From: Allomyces macrogynus ATCC 38327
Taxonomy: Eukaryota; Blastocladiomycota; Blastocladiomycetes; Blastocladiales; Blastocladiaceae
NCBI GenBank assembly: GCA_000151295.1
Contig: GG745383.1
Location: 39,233-89,912, forward strand
Length of the DNA: 50,680 nt
Direction: 5' to 3'
Each line of letters starts with the position of its first letter. Within the stretch, counting starts at the first letter, position 1. Made by a program: the position numbers and the translations under genes. Below the pieces are notes generated by a model, which saw only the letters and a program-made list of their open reading frames with translations, searched no databases and was not told the DNA's origin. Positions 8,704 to 19,820 of this stretch are shown here, in pieces.

Positions 8704-10927
8704 CTATTCGTCCTTATGCCGCCCCAGCTCGTCAATCTTGACCACCACGGGCTGTTTGGTCTTCTCACCGATGCGGTAAGACACGGCGCGCGACAGCGTC
8801 AACGAGAACATGGTACCAAAGTAGAACGCGAGCACGGTGCATGTGAACGTGATCACGTTGTACGGCATACTGAAATCGGGCACAGGCAGCTGCATCTGAA
8901 CAATGTCGGCGTGGATCCGGACCACGTCGCTGGTCTTGGCATCGACCGCGGTCGGGAGCCGTGCGGGTCGCGTGCCATTAAGGAAGAGCGTGACGAGACC
9001 GGACCTATGCGGGATCGGATTGTTGTGTGAGTCGATGGTGTCGGGTGCCTAGCTTCACGACCAACATAAACGTACCCGACTTCAAACCCGCGCTCCGCAT
9101 CCGGCCGAAACTCGGCGTACTGCAGATTTGCCAGCTCATACTCGACTTGCAACGTGCACAAGTGCGATGCCGGGACCGTCACCTGCACCTCCATGACCGT
9201 CGGCCGCTGGCGGTCGATCCCGTGCTGGAACCAGACGCCCTCTACCTGCCCATCCACCGGCGCCGCATGGCCCAGCGGATAGCACGTGTAGGTGACCGTG
9301 TGCAAATACTCGCGAACGAACCACGGGAGCACGTCCGTGTACTGCGCGGTCCGGTCGCCGACTTGCCGGTGGTTGATCAGGTCGGCAGCGAGAATGCCGC
9401 GCTCTTGGCCGGCGTCCGTCAGGTACCGCGAAACGGAAAAGTCGGTAGGGGGTGGGTGGTCGAAGACTAGGTGCGATGGTGAAATGAGAATGGGATGGGA
9501 TGAACGGAACGGCGGGCGGAGAAGGTGGGCGCACCCGAGTTCAAGAGCGGCGCCGGGTCCGGGAATTCGAAGCGGAAATCATTCGTGTTGGACCATCCTA
9601 GGAATAGTGACGCATCGTCAGCGACAGAGCTCGCAATCTGGTCGAGCGAGAAATGACTCATACTTTTGAGATCAAACGTGGCCACCAGCTTGTCGCTGAT
9701 CACGACCGTCGCGTAGTCGGCCGGGTGGAGCTGGAACGTGCCGGCTGGCAAATCAGGGAGTGTAACATGCAGCGTGCTCGATGCGGCGAGTGCGCACGCC
9801 GGGCGGCTCCATGGACGGTCCATGAGGGACGTGAACGACCAGTCTGCAGAGATTTAGTTCAAAAATGGTCAGCACGGGCGACTAGCGGCGACGAAATCAA
9901 GTTGACTAAGACGGACCCGGCTTATTGGACTGCCGGAGCGGGTTGAACACGGCCACGACACGCTGCGTCAGCTGTTGCGTGCACGCACCGTCCTTGGACG
10001 TGCAGGAGATCGAAACGAGCGTCTGGATCGAGTGGTAGTCGGCGTCAAAGAGTCGGTACCCGTTGAGCGTCGCGGCCAGCCCGGCTTTGGTCGAGCATGG
10101 CAGTAACTTGCCCCACGGGGTTAAGTTCTCGGTGCAAACGGCTTCGCGAGCCAGCCGACCGTGCCGCAGCACGGTCGCGACGCGGGATACTGGAGTTGGA
10201 AGCCGCCAAGTCGTCAGTCGCCAGAATCGCGGATCGACAGCCAAATCGAGGAGAGACAAACCTTGTCGATCCTTGTAGGCGAGTGCCGGCGTCGCAATGT
10301 TGGTCGCGTCGAGAAAGTTTAACGACCCGCAAAAAAGACCCGAGAGGGCATTTGTCAATCCGACCCAATCCTTGTCCAATCTGACCATGCGCAATATCCA
10401 ATGATCAGTCGACGGTTCACTCTCGGATCTCATCGAGAACAGCAAAGCATACGTGGTCGCATTCCTACTTTCAGTCCTGAGCCATGCGCGCACGTCGAAT
10501 CCAGGCGGTGCCGCGTAACCGTCGACAGGCCATCCCCAAGCATCGTGCATCCATCGGCCTTGGGTCATGGTCAGGTCGAGCGCCTCGACGCCGAACCGGT
10601 CGAGGACTTGGCCAAGTGTGCGCGGGAACAAATCATAGTTTTCTGGTCGTGGTGCAGCGGCGGATCAGAACCAGTGCAGCGAGCAGTTCCGATGACGAGC
10701 GAACCGCTACCGTTTGCTCGTGATCCTGGGCTGCTCCATGGCCGTTTCGTGACAAAGTCAAATGCGAAGAGGACTTTGCCGTCGGGCAGTGTGTCGACGG
10801 CGAGATGCTCGGTAAACACGTCGGTTGCGCTGGATGATTTTGCATGGGTCGCGTCGGCATGCCCGGTGCGTGCAATGGCCACGAGGTAAAGCACGGCCAG
10901 CGCGACCAAAGCGAGGCTTCGGTTCAT
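8704..10927 (-). CDS. PIGT: GPI transamidase subunit PIG-T / Gpi16
   Basis: Five exons on the minus strand: 10927-10711, 10642-9917, 9843-9535, 9466-9076, 9004-8704. All introns are GT-AG, 68-73 bases, and phases agree, giving 647 residues (human about 578, yeast about 610). Residues 1-24 form a signal peptide. Family blocks follow: LPDGKVLFAFDF, FPRTLGQVL, TQGRWMHDAWGWP, LSGLFCGSLNFLD and VCTENLTPWGKLLPC, then RYLTDAGQERG, PWFVREYLHT, and the diagnostic PDFSMPYNVI leading into the single C-terminal transmembrane helix with a short cytosolic tail. PIG-T holds the catalytic PIG-K in the ER complex that attaches GPI anchors; it is not itself catalytic. The Cys in VCTENLTPW is probably the one disulfide-linked to PIG-K (inference). 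Transcribed away from the BRCC36 gene. Confidence 0.93.
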
Positions 10928-11326
10928 TTGCAGCGAGTTGGGCGCGATCAAGCGCGTGCAGACGTGTACGAAATGGTCGGGCGCTGCCAAGTTGGCCTCG
11001 GGCAAGCAAACGACGTGGTCGCCACTGCGAGTTGAGTGCAGTGATGCGGCGGCCTGTCACATCTGTCGGCCTCCAAGACGCGACTTGCGGCGCGCCGCTG
11101 CTCCTCGCCAAGTCCACCACTGCCGACCACCGCCAACTGTTCATCGGCAGCATCCCCTTCGTCGACATTTCCGCACACGACGAGCCGCCGATACTATCGG
11201 CCTGCAACTCGACGCATTCCAAGCGCGCAATACGGCACCGACCCGCCCGGTTCTCAACCAACGCCATCGACAAGCCCACCGCCTGCTGTACCACACCCAC
11301 CAGTCCCGCCAGCAGTCTTCAACACT
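10928..11326. promoter_or_regulatory. divergent intergenic region between PIGT and BRCC36-like genes
   Basis: About 400 bases separate the two start codons, which face away from each other, so both promoters must lie here. Frames crossing it are open in several registers because of high GC, but none has family similarity. No clear TATA box seen. Confidence 0.55.
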
Positions 11327-12405
11327 ATGTCGCCACCGCACCATACGCCGCGCCGACTCGCGTGCATCATTTTGCCCTCGTCGGCGATGCACGGGTACCT
11401 GATGCACGTCGCGACGACCGCGCAAGAAGAAGTTATGGGCCTGATCCTCGGCGACTGGAGAGCGCTTCCGCCCAAGCCGCACCGCCACTCGTTTGTCTCG
11501 ATCGAGCCGGCCGATGCGTTGGGTGCGGAAGAGTATGTCGCCGAAGTCGCGTGTTTGCTCGTGCAACGGCGATTGGACAAGCGCCCAGACCGCGTCGAAT
11601 TGGCGCCTGAGCAGCTCATAGAGGCCACGGCTGAGGCCGAGGTAGGGGGTCGCTTGCAATGCTCTCTTGGCGGGAAACTGGGTGTAGAGTGACGATCGGC
11701 TCCGCGTAGATGTGGTCCAAGAAGACGGGCAGGACCGTGCGCGTGATTGGATGGGTACGTACCGCGCACCTTGCTTCAAAGCGCGGGTTTGTTCGCCAAC
11801 CATTTCCTGTAGTACCACAGCCATCCTGGCATCACCGTCAACCCGTCGCACGTCGGTCCGTGGTTTCCTTCTTGCAATGCACTCCCGCAAGTTGTCCCTC
11901 TCTTACCCGCTGATCGCGCCCACCAGATCTCGGCACCCAAGAAACGCAGCAGCTTATGGACGACCGCTTCTTTGGTTTCATCGTCTCATGCTTCCACGCT
12001 GAAGCCGACCGGGTTCGTCCTCCTCGCCCTATCCCTCACCCCCGCCCGCACGCACCTAGCTCACCCCAACCACCTTCTCTTCCTCACCAGACCCAAAAAC
12101 AGCGCCTCGTTGCGTTCCAAACCTACACCCCGACACGCACCCTCGTCTCGGTCCCGATCCTGCACCGTCCCGTGGCCCCCGGCATGGACGCCATGACGCG
12201 CGCCATGTTCCACGCCGTCCCAAAGACGCTCTACTCGGAACTCGCCGACGAGTACACGCACGTCGCCGAAAATGCGCGCGGGCGAGGGGCCGTCCAGGTG
12301 GTCGCGGGCGTGCAGCATATTGGGGATTTGATGGATCTGGCGGATAAAGTGATTGTGCCCGCCAAGACGGTGGCTGCGTACCATGCGCGGCAAAAGGTGC
12401 GTTGA
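11327..12405 (+). CDS. BRCC3: BRCC36-like JAMM/MPN+ deubiquitinase
   Basis: Exons 11327-11641, 11710-11754, 11813-11855, 11927-12012 and 12091-12405; phases agree, giving 267 residues. The metalloprotease is complete: the catalytic Glu lies in QEEVMGLILGDW, RRLDKRPDRVELAPEQL matches the family strand, and exons 2-4 splice to GWYHSHPGITVNPSHVD, the JAMM motif (H-x-H-x7-S-x2-D) that binds zinc. The helical C-terminus matches the region that pairs with a scaffold. BRCC36 cleaves Lys63-linked ubiquitin in BRISC/BRCA1-A complexes. The intron 12013-12090 is inferred: it is in frame, and skipping it would add a Pro-rich 26-residue insert. The stop at 12403 could be bypassed by a GT at 12397 to an exon ending near 12614. 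Yeasts lack this gene. Confidence 0.88.
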
Positions 12406-12925
12406 GATATGACCGGTGGGATTTCGTTGGATTCGTTGGATGCGGCGATCACGGCCGTCGGCGTGTGTGATGGGTGGTCGGACGGCTTTCGAGGATGCAA
12501 TACTGACTCAAGTGGGTGCATGTAGACCTCAGCAAGTGCAAAGGCACCAGGAATTGGATTCGTGCCCGTCGTGGCAAGCAGCACCCGCGAAGTGAACGAC
12601 TTGATCGTGCTATAGACGTGCGGTTGGTGTAGTCTGTAAATGGTTTTCTCTGAGCAATTTGGTTGATGACTCTTTTCATTTCGCCCTGATCTCACACAGT
12701 TATCCAAATGGCCCAATCAGAATTATGCATCGATGGCGGAGGAAAGAGAATGGACACAACAAATTGAAAGAAAGATCACAACGAACGGAGATGAAAACCG
12801 GCGGAGATGGCAGGAAACAAAAAATTATGTCAAAAATAATCACAGGCGACGCGACAAACATGGCTCGCCTCGATGCGCCAGAGAGGCTCCACACATCCCA
12901 GCCGGTCGTTCTGCTCAACCAGGAC
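12406..12925. other. tail-to-tail intergenic region
   Basis: Lies between convergent genes. It may hold a last BRCC36 exon (about 12528-12614) and the 3' ends of both transcripts. The part 12640-12860 is relatively A-rich and carries no convincing frame. Confidence 0.4.
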
Positions 12926-14475
12926 TTACGAAATATACATACTGTCGCGGCTCGGGCACGCCCACGTCAAATTGTACGGGTCGAACACGGTCGTCTTGGC
13001 GCCCTCGGGCTCAAGCATATTGTTCCACAGCACGTGCGCCATGACCTGGTTTGCGCACAGGTTCGGGTGGAAGCCTGGGTTCGGGATCCGAGTGGAGAAT
13101 GTGTGGTCAGCGTCGGCCGTGATGAGGACGTGCCAAAGAATCAAGACGTGCGTACAGTCGAGCTTGGACAGAAACTCTTGGCCGTACTGGACAATGTCGG
13201 TGCCGGTGAACCCGGGCTGGTAAATGACCTTGAAGTGCTTGTCACCCTCAAACTCGTGCGCGAGGTCGGCAAACGCAGCATTGTAGGCGTCGGCGAGCTG
13301 GTCCATGCCTGGATTGCGGACGAAAAGCGTCAGATCGTTTGCTCGTCCACGGAGGGGGGGGGGGGGGGGGGAGGGTACAAATCCTGGCACACGTACGCTC
13401 CCGACTTGCCGCGTCGCCGACACACGGGCAGAAATGAAACCGCTCAAATACCGTCTTGCAGTACGGGACTGGCTGCGCGGCATCAAACACTTGCGCAACC
13501 TTGAATAGCCCCATCAAATTCACAATCCACCGCGGCGCGGCCCGACGCAGCCGCAGGAGCACGTTGCGCAACTGCGCCTTGATCACGACCGGGTTCACGG
13601 CATGCGCGTCGAAGCACACTCGGCAGAGGTTGTTGGCGCCAATCAGGACCGTCACGAGTTTCCAGTCGCGGTAATGCGGCAAGTAGGGCGGGAGCGCGAG
13701 GAGCGAGAGCAGACCCGTCGCCTGCTTGGACAGGTCCTGGACAATGGCGCCCGAGACGGCGCGGTCAAGGTCCTTGCCGAGCGCGAGCGGGACCGTAACG
13801 AGTTTCGGCGCGCCGAGAGGCTTGCGGTGGTGCTTGCCGCCGCCAGTCGAGACGACGCGCGCAAGAAGGTTGGGCAGTGTGAGTTCGTGCTTGTCACCGC
13901 CAATACTGAAGACTTTGCCGCGGTACTCGAGGACGCGCGCGCTCGGGAGCTTGTCCGAGATCATGCCTACACGATTGGTTTGCTGCTGATGGTCAGCAAA
14001 TTCGAACAGCGGTAGAAAGGGAGCGTCCGAAATGGCGTCTAACTCACGTACCGAATCCGGCCGATATCGAGTCGCCCAGGACGGCGACTATGCGCACGTC
14101 GCGGTGCCGCACCTGGTCGGCGGTGCGCGCCTTGTAGGCGATCCCATCGTCGTCCTCTTGGTTCTCGAGCGACGCACAGGGGAAAGGCGGGACCGGGTGC
14201 GAACAGGTGTCGTTGACCCCCCAGTGTTCCCATTTCGAGGCCTCGTGCCGCAGAAATTCGGTCCAATCGTGGAGCCAGGGCGCCGTCCACGGCTCGGTCC
14301 AGTTGGCATATGTCGAATTGGCGTTCGAGCCAGATGCAGGTACCGGGTGCTGATGGGTTGACACTGTCACAAGATGACCGATGGGGGTTGCGAAGGTCGC
14401 GGCAGCGGCAGCAGCGAGGAGCGTCACGACGATGGCTGGCGCCATCCCGCACCAGGACGGTGCCGAGGAGCGCAT
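12926..14475 (-). CDS. secreted GDSL lipase, phospholipase B-like
   Basis: Four exons, 14475-14052, 13966-13397, 13308-13156 and 13074-12926, with phase-consistent GT-AG introns (81-88 bases); 431 residues. The start at 14475 is chosen because it gives a typical signal peptide (Ala/Val-rich, residues about 10-30); an in-frame ATG lies about 50 bases upstream. GDSL blocks: catalytic Ser in VAVLGDSISAGFG, the family-specific EYRGKVFSIGGD and LTLPNLL, oxyanion Asn in LIGANNLC (usually GGNDLC), FCPC, and after splicing LDCFHPN with the Asp-His pair, then VLWNNMLEPEG. This is the arrangement of animal phospholipase B1 and its relatives, which deacylate phospholipids; here a single domain with no visible C-terminal anchor. 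Function inferred from family. Confidence 0.88.
13354..13371 (+). repeat. G18 homopolymer inside an intron
   Basis: Eighteen G on the plus strand (C on the coding strand), in the GDSL lipase intron 13309-13396. It lies where a pyrimidine tract is expected before the 3' splice site, so it may be functional, but its length is also a sequencing risk. Confidence 0.9.
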
Positions 14476-14929
14476 TGTGTTGCGGAGAGTTGGGAATATT
14501 CTAGGCTGGTGTGCGATCGTCATTTCGAGGACGGCGACTTCGCGTTGGTGCAGTGCCGAGCAACTCGAGCATGACGCAGCCAAACGTGACCGCGATGCGA
14601 CGCTCGGCCGCCAAGCATGCTCCGCGCGCGGCCAGGGGCTTCCGGCCGCGTTGGGTTGGTCGACCAGCAAGCAAACGGTCGCCGCGAGTGAGTCACTGGC
14701 GAGCGCCACGCTGCCCCGGCCACCGTCGCCACACTCGACGACTCTCGCACTCTGTCGGCGGAGGGCCGACCGCGCAGCCGTCCAACGACAGCGGCGCTCA
14801 CAACGGCACCGCAGGCTCCACCACCGCGAGCACCAATAGACCCCCCGCATTTGCACGGCCTCGGCGCGGGCCGCTCGAGGACTCCACACGCCGCACCGGT
14901 TTTGGGCAACGACAAGCACCACCACCACC
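14476..14929. promoter_or_regulatory. divergent intergenic region, lipase / ankyrin genes
   Basis: 454 bases between two outward-facing start codons. Very GC-rich, open in several frames, but none resembles a known protein. Presumed to hold both promoters. Confidence 0.45.
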
Positions 14930-16651
14930 ATGTCGGCCACGTCCCTGTTCCCGCCAACCGCACCGACGGCTCCCTCCGCGTCGGCGCACCCTCATGCTCG
15001 CCTCCATCGCCGCGCACGCTCTCGTTCGGCCGGGTCCATGGCCGCGGCGGAAGCTGCAGCTGCAGCAAGGACCGCAACGTGGTTTATCGGGCCGACGCCA
15101 GGTCAGCAACTGCTCGCCGCTGCACCGAAAGCCATGCTCATGTCCTCGCACGTCAGCGACCCGGTACTCATCGGGTGCGAGTGCGCGCACCTGCCACTAT
15201 CGCCCTCGACAAGCAGCTCGGAGGTGTCGCGCCGCCGACGTCGCGCGCGGACCGCTCGCCATTCTGCAACGTGCCCGACGCAAGCGCATCATCCGCACCA
15301 CCACGAAAGCGGCAGTTCAGGCGTCCCGCCGCTGAGCACGACGACCGCATTTGCGCAGCTAGCTTGCGACATTTCCGACGACAAGTGGGTCCCGTTTCTC
15401 GAGCACCTGACGGCCTCACCGCACGACGCGACGCTCGCCGACCCGCGCACGGGCCGCCCGCTGCTCTACCACGCGCTCGACCTGCACCGCAACCAGTTTG
15501 CGCGATACTTGCTCGAGGCCTACCCGGACCGTGATGACGACGAGTCTGATAATGACGCGACGCGCCCGTTCCAGTCGCCGATTCGCGATTTTGACGGCGA
15601 GACGCCGCTGCTCGTTGCGACGCGCGCCAAGAACCACGATATGTGCGAGGCCATTCTTGAGCAGTGGCCGCCCATGCTTCACACGGCCAATGTTCGTGGC
15701 GAAACGCCCTTGCTCGCGGCGTGCCGCGCCGGGTCCGAGTGGCTCGTCGCCCTCTTTCTCGACCGCGGCGCATCGCTCACGTCCGCTGACCACGACGGCA
15801 ACACAGCACTTCATTTCGCGGCGGCCTATGGCCACTTTGGTATCGTTTCGGTCCTGGTCGCGCGCGGCGCCAACTTCATGGTGCGCAACAAGAAACAGTG
15901 GACGCCGCTTGACTACTCGTACTCGGAAACGCTCTATGCGTTTTTCCTCGATTTGATTCGCGACGTCGTGCTCGTTGATTTCGACCCGATGGGGGTCGCC
16001 TCGACCTTGACGACGCATTCTACATCCGACACGCCCTCCACGCCGACACTCTCCATGCACCAATCAGGATCGGCCTCGTCCATGCACACGGTGCGGCACA
16101 CGCCGCAGTCGTCGCGCCGAAATCCACGTGCACTCGGGCGCACCGCATCGGCACCTGAACCCGCCGCCACCGCCGCACCGACCGACCCGGCGGCCATCGA
16201 AGAAGCCATGGCCTCGCTCACGTTCATTACCGCATACGACCCACCCGTCGCACCCGCGACGCAGCGACTCCAGTCGCAACCGCTGGCCCCACCGCTCCCT
16301 CACCGATCGCTCTCGGTCGTCACGGCCGCGGCACCGACGTCAGGTCCTGCACGTCGGTCCACGCGCCGGTCCCCAAGCCCGACCACACCCACGACCCCAC
16401 GGCTCTTACCGCTACCGCCGGCGGTTGCGACGGGTCCTGCTGCGGCTGGATCGCCGCTGTCGTCGTCGTCGGCGTCCGGGTCGCCGCTGCGCGTCGCGAG
16501 GGGTAGGCCACCGAGTGCTGCCGTGACCGCAGCAGCAACGGCGGGGCTCGCGCCATCGGCCGAGGGTGGGGATTCCTTTGGGAGTCATGGCGGCAGCAGC
16601 GCCGAGACTAAGGCGCCGGCGCTCGTGTCGTACAACGCGTTCTTGGAGTGA
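14930..16651 (+). CDS. ankyrin-repeat protein, possibly Avo2-like
   Basis: Single-exon frame of 573 codons with a good start context (CACCACCATGTCG). Residues 1-140 are low-complexity, rich in Ala, Ser, His and Arg. About residues 145-345 form four to five ankyrin repeats; clearest are DGETPLLVATRAKNHDM, RGETPLLAACRAGSEW and GNTALHFAAAYGHFGI, ending in a NKKQWTPLDYSYSE repeat. The remaining 230 residues are Ser/Pro/Thr/Ala-rich and probably disordered. The final repeat followed by an aromatic YAFFLDLI helix resembles ankyrin proteins of filamentous fungi related to the TORC2 subunit Avo2; that is a weak family-level inference. A scaffold or adaptor role is likely; no enzyme domain is seen. 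Confidence 0.8.
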   Translation: MSATSLFPPTAPTAPSASAHPHARLHRRARSRSAGSMAAAEAAAAARTATWFIGPTPGQQLLAAAPKAMLMSSHVSDPVLIGCECAHLPLSPSTSSSEVSRRRRRARTARHSATCPTQAHHPHHHESGSSGVPPLSTTTAFAQLACDISDDKWVPFLEHLTASPHDATLADPRTGRPLLYHALDLHRNQFARYLLEAYPDRDDDESDNDATRPFQSPIRDFDGETPLLVATRAKNHDMCEAILEQWPPMLHTANVRGETPLLAACRAGSEWLVALFLDRGASLTSADHDGNTALHFAAAYGHFGIVSVLVARGANFMVRNKKQWTPLDYSYSETLYAFFLDLIRDVVLVDFDPMGVASTLTTHSTSDTPSTPTLSMHQSGSASSMHTVRHTPQSSRRNPRALGRTASAPEPAATAAPTDPAAIEEAMASLTFITAYDPPVAPATQRLQSQPLAPPLPHRSLSVVTAAAPTSGPARRSTRRSPSPTTPTTPRLLPLPPAVATGPAAAGSPLSSSSASGSPLRVARGRPPSAAVTAAATAGLAPSAEGGDSFGSHGGSSAETKAPALVSYNAFLE

Positions 16652-17782
16652 GGAGCGGGGGAGTTTGTGATTTCGAGTCTTCATGAATAGAAGTGAACAT
16701 GTTTGCGGCCGAACTACATTCAATCGACTCATCAACACATGCTTGAGCGTTTGGTTGTAAACTCGTCCGGGTAGCCACAAACTCCATCCCGCAAGTATCA
16801 GCGTTGTGAATCCAATGATAAAGTATAATCGATCCAGCGGCAACACCCTTTCGAAACTTGACTCGATGTGCCACCCGAACGGATCTTCAAAGCATTCGCG
16901 TTTGGTGACGACTATTAATGCGCCACTGCATCGCTTCACCAAGAACTGAGACTGGCCGCTACAAACGGCGACGGTCGGGCACAAGAACAAAGGCAACATC
17001 AGTCTCCAAAAACGTAACCTTAGACCCTGATCAAAAGTCCGCCAATGTTCAGGATGCTCGAGCGCATGGGCAGGGAGCAACTATGCCAGGACGGGGAGAA
17101 TGGTTTGAGCAAGGTGCACGGCACGCAAGGTGGGGATTTGCCAGTGAGCCAAGGTTGTTGCGCAATCGTTTTCGGTAAATATTCTGCATTTTGGTGAGCC
17201 AGAGAAGGTGACTTGCGTAAGCAACACCACCCGCCATCGCTCGCCGAAAAGGAGAGCCCGACTTCTCAACATGAGTGTGAGCAAAGGCACAGTTTTAGTC
17301 TACACTGGTCGGCATACAGAGAACTTGGGTACAATGTCCCAACTGGTTGCTTGCCAGCCCGCACTTGGAAGAGCTCCGTGCTTGCATATGCGCCTGAAGC
17401 GGCTTTAATCTTTCTTGTCCTCCGGCATTTGGGGGATGCTTGTGTTGGAGATCAAATGATTTGAAGGGGAATGGTTTGGGGGGGTTGCGGAGATGGTGAG
17501 TTGGTCATCATGGTGTTTTTGGATGTCACATTTCTCGCACCTCTCGTATCTATCCTTTGCGTTCAGTCGACACCGATAGGGGGTTTCGGTGATGTATCCA
17601 TTGTTGGTTCAGTCGACATGATATCTTTGCATCGTTTTTGCCTTGCTTTCACTCCCCTTTGAATAAAGCTTATGAATATCGTGCGATTCTTCACTTTTGA
17701 CGACAGAAGTCCTTTGCCACCATCATTTCGTGTCATGTTGCGACTGACAGACAAACACAGCCCCACTGTGCTCCCGACCCTG

Positions 17783-17900
17783 CAGGTTTGCTAACGTTGG
17801 CAAACCGATCCGGTTTGGAGCGGTTTGCAGGGTGGTTTGCCAATTTGATTGGTGACGCTTTGGTATGGTTTGCGCAGTTTGAAGTTTGCTGCCTCAAACA
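17783..17900 (+). repeat. irregular cluster of GGTTTG motifs
   Basis: GGTTTG occurs five times within about 100 bases, most copies followed by C, with one inverted GCAAACC and several near matches (AGTTTGC, CAGTTTG). Spacing is irregular, so this is not a simple tandem array. Confidence 0.6.
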
Positions 17901-18712
17901 TAATTCAAACCAGCGCCAATATCGCTCCTCACACCTTCCTCAATCCCCGACGCGTACCCGCAACACGAAAACATCAGCAACTTGATGCACACGGTGCCGC
18001 GGCTCAGCGCCCATGCTAGATCGTGTCGCGGTTGAGCACTTGCTCATGATCACTACAATGGCGGTCGAAACGGACGCAATACCACGACCTGGGCAAGAAC
18101 GTTGTGCAACGTGGGTCAGTTCGAGTCCAGGGTAAACGACAGTGACTGCACAGAAGCGGCCGTGCCAAGGGCGCAGTCGAAGTGCTGATGATGGTGCGCG
18201 ATCACGTGTCTGGTCTCATTGAGCCCGGCCGTGAAGTGTTCCACGCGCTCGCGAGCGTGAAGCGAGCTCAAACGTCAGCGGGCGACCAAATAACGGTTGC
18301 GCCGTCCTTGATACAGAAAATTGGCGTTGAGCATCGCGCGCAATTTGGTTGACACGTACAGTAGTTCGGTTGTTTAGTCGTCGACAAGAGAGAGGTGAAG
18401 CAGCAGCTGTGTGGCTGTAAGGATGTCACGCGCGGAGGATGGCATGTGAGCCGCTATTGCTATATCGTTGAGGAGCCATTTGTGGAGCCGGCTCGTACAG
18501 AAAAGCGAACATTTTTTTTTGGGGGAGGAAAAGAGAACCCATTTTTTAGTGAGGCATGGGCTTAACATTGGGTTTTTTTTTTTTTGTCGCATTTTCAGAT
18601 TTTTTTTCTCTCTTTTTTTTTAGGTTTTTTTCCCCCACAACCCCTATTGCGGAGAGAAACCTGGGTGATTGGTTCCCCTTTTAATTTTTTAGGCCCGTGA
18701 GTTTTTTCTTTT

Positions 18713-18732
18713 GGGGGGGGGGGGGGGGGGGG
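18713..18732 (+). repeat. G20 homopolymer
   Basis: Twenty consecutive G preceded by T-rich sequence. It could form a G-quadruplex, but with the neighbouring T runs it more likely marks low-quality consensus. Confidence 0.9.
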
Positions 18733-19820
18733 CAGAGAGTGGTGTGTGAGGGGGGCGGGCATCATCATTCATACATTCATACGACAGAGGAGCTGGGGCG
18801 AGCGGTTCAGTTTGGCCTGGAGACTCGACTCTCCAATGAGCAGTGTGCAACAGCCTAGTGCAGTTTAATTTGCCGATCATGGTCTTCCAGTGGCGCGTCT
18901 GCGCAACGCTCTCATTGCCAATCTTACTGTCTCCTCGATTGTGAATTTCGTATTCGCGCCATTGATGCCAAGGACAACTTGTGGGAGATTTGTCATTTTT
19001 ATCGCCACGTCATTTCATTCTTTGCCACGTTTTGCATATTGATTGAAAGCCGCCAACGCCGCCGCTGCTGGTGTGAAAAGCGGTGGCGTGGAGGAAATAA
19101 AGAAAATAAACGGGAGATTCCTTAAAATCATGATAAGGCGGCTATGCAGTGCACTTACAAATTTGCCACAATTGCAGCTGCTGTCAGGAGCTAGGTCCAT
19201 GGTCTGGCACGGTGGAGGGACACTACCTCCGCGGTGTCAAGTTTGAACACGATGTGGCGTGGGTGAGGCAGCGGATGCTTGTGCAGGGTGCACGTGCCTT
19301 GTCCACCGCACAACTTGGAGCCGTTGCTCGCTGTGCTTTGCTGGTCCATCGCGCCTGCAACCGTTGTCGTCGTCGTCTTCTACCGACAGCTTTCTCGCCG
19401 TTGCCGCGGTACCCCAGCACCGCGACTGCGCGCACTCGAACCGCTGAGCGCGCGGGCTACCATCAACACCGGGCGGAGACGTGCCGCTCGTTCCAACCGC
19501 CACAAGCACGCCAACGACATCGCACCGGCACCAAACGTCCAAGAACCGACGGGCCGCTCTGAGATCCGGCTCATTTCCCAGCAACCGCGACCTTGGTCCG
19601 CGCTGCATTTACGCGGACCTGTTTTTCTTGACAAGGGACCGGCTGGCTCGGTTGGCGACAAGCGACGCTGCGGCCCAGCTGTCCTTGCCCCCATCGCCGC
19701 CACCGTTCTCGGCCAAGGTAAAATACACCACTTGGCGACTCTTTGACCGTCGATCTTTCAGGACCGTGCAGCTCATATGACGCCATGGTCCCTCCTGTTC
19801 GCGTAGCACCCACCACCACC

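Larger units (their letters stand above)
16652..19784. other. 3.1 kb gene-free stretch with homopolymers
   Basis: No convincing coding region. It holds the ankyrin gene 3' end, a cluster of GGTTTG motifs (17783-17900), and a run of poor-quality-looking DNA at 18495-18735 with T13 (18573-18585), several T8-T9 runs and G20 (18713-18732). Open frames here are short, lack family similarity and do not share the codon bias of nearby genes. The last 600 bases should contain the promoter and possibly a 5' untranslated exon of the golgin-like gene; a TTTCAG at about 19755-19760 could be its acceptor site. Confidence 0.55.

Noticed and set aside
10825..11610. 261-codon plus-strand frame across the PIGT-BRCC36 interval
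   Set aside because: It overlaps BRCC36 exon 1 in another frame and PIG-T exon 1 on the opposite strand, and has no family resemblance.
16412..17080. Minus-strand frame with a hydrophobic stretch overlapping the ankyrin gene 3' end
   Set aside because: Half of it is antisense to the ankyrin coding region, and no family or splice continuation is recognised.
18105..18140. Possible tRNA from a GTTCGAGTCC T-loop-like string
   Set aside because: The flanking bases do not form a T stem, and no D arm, anticodon arm or acceptor stem can be drawn.
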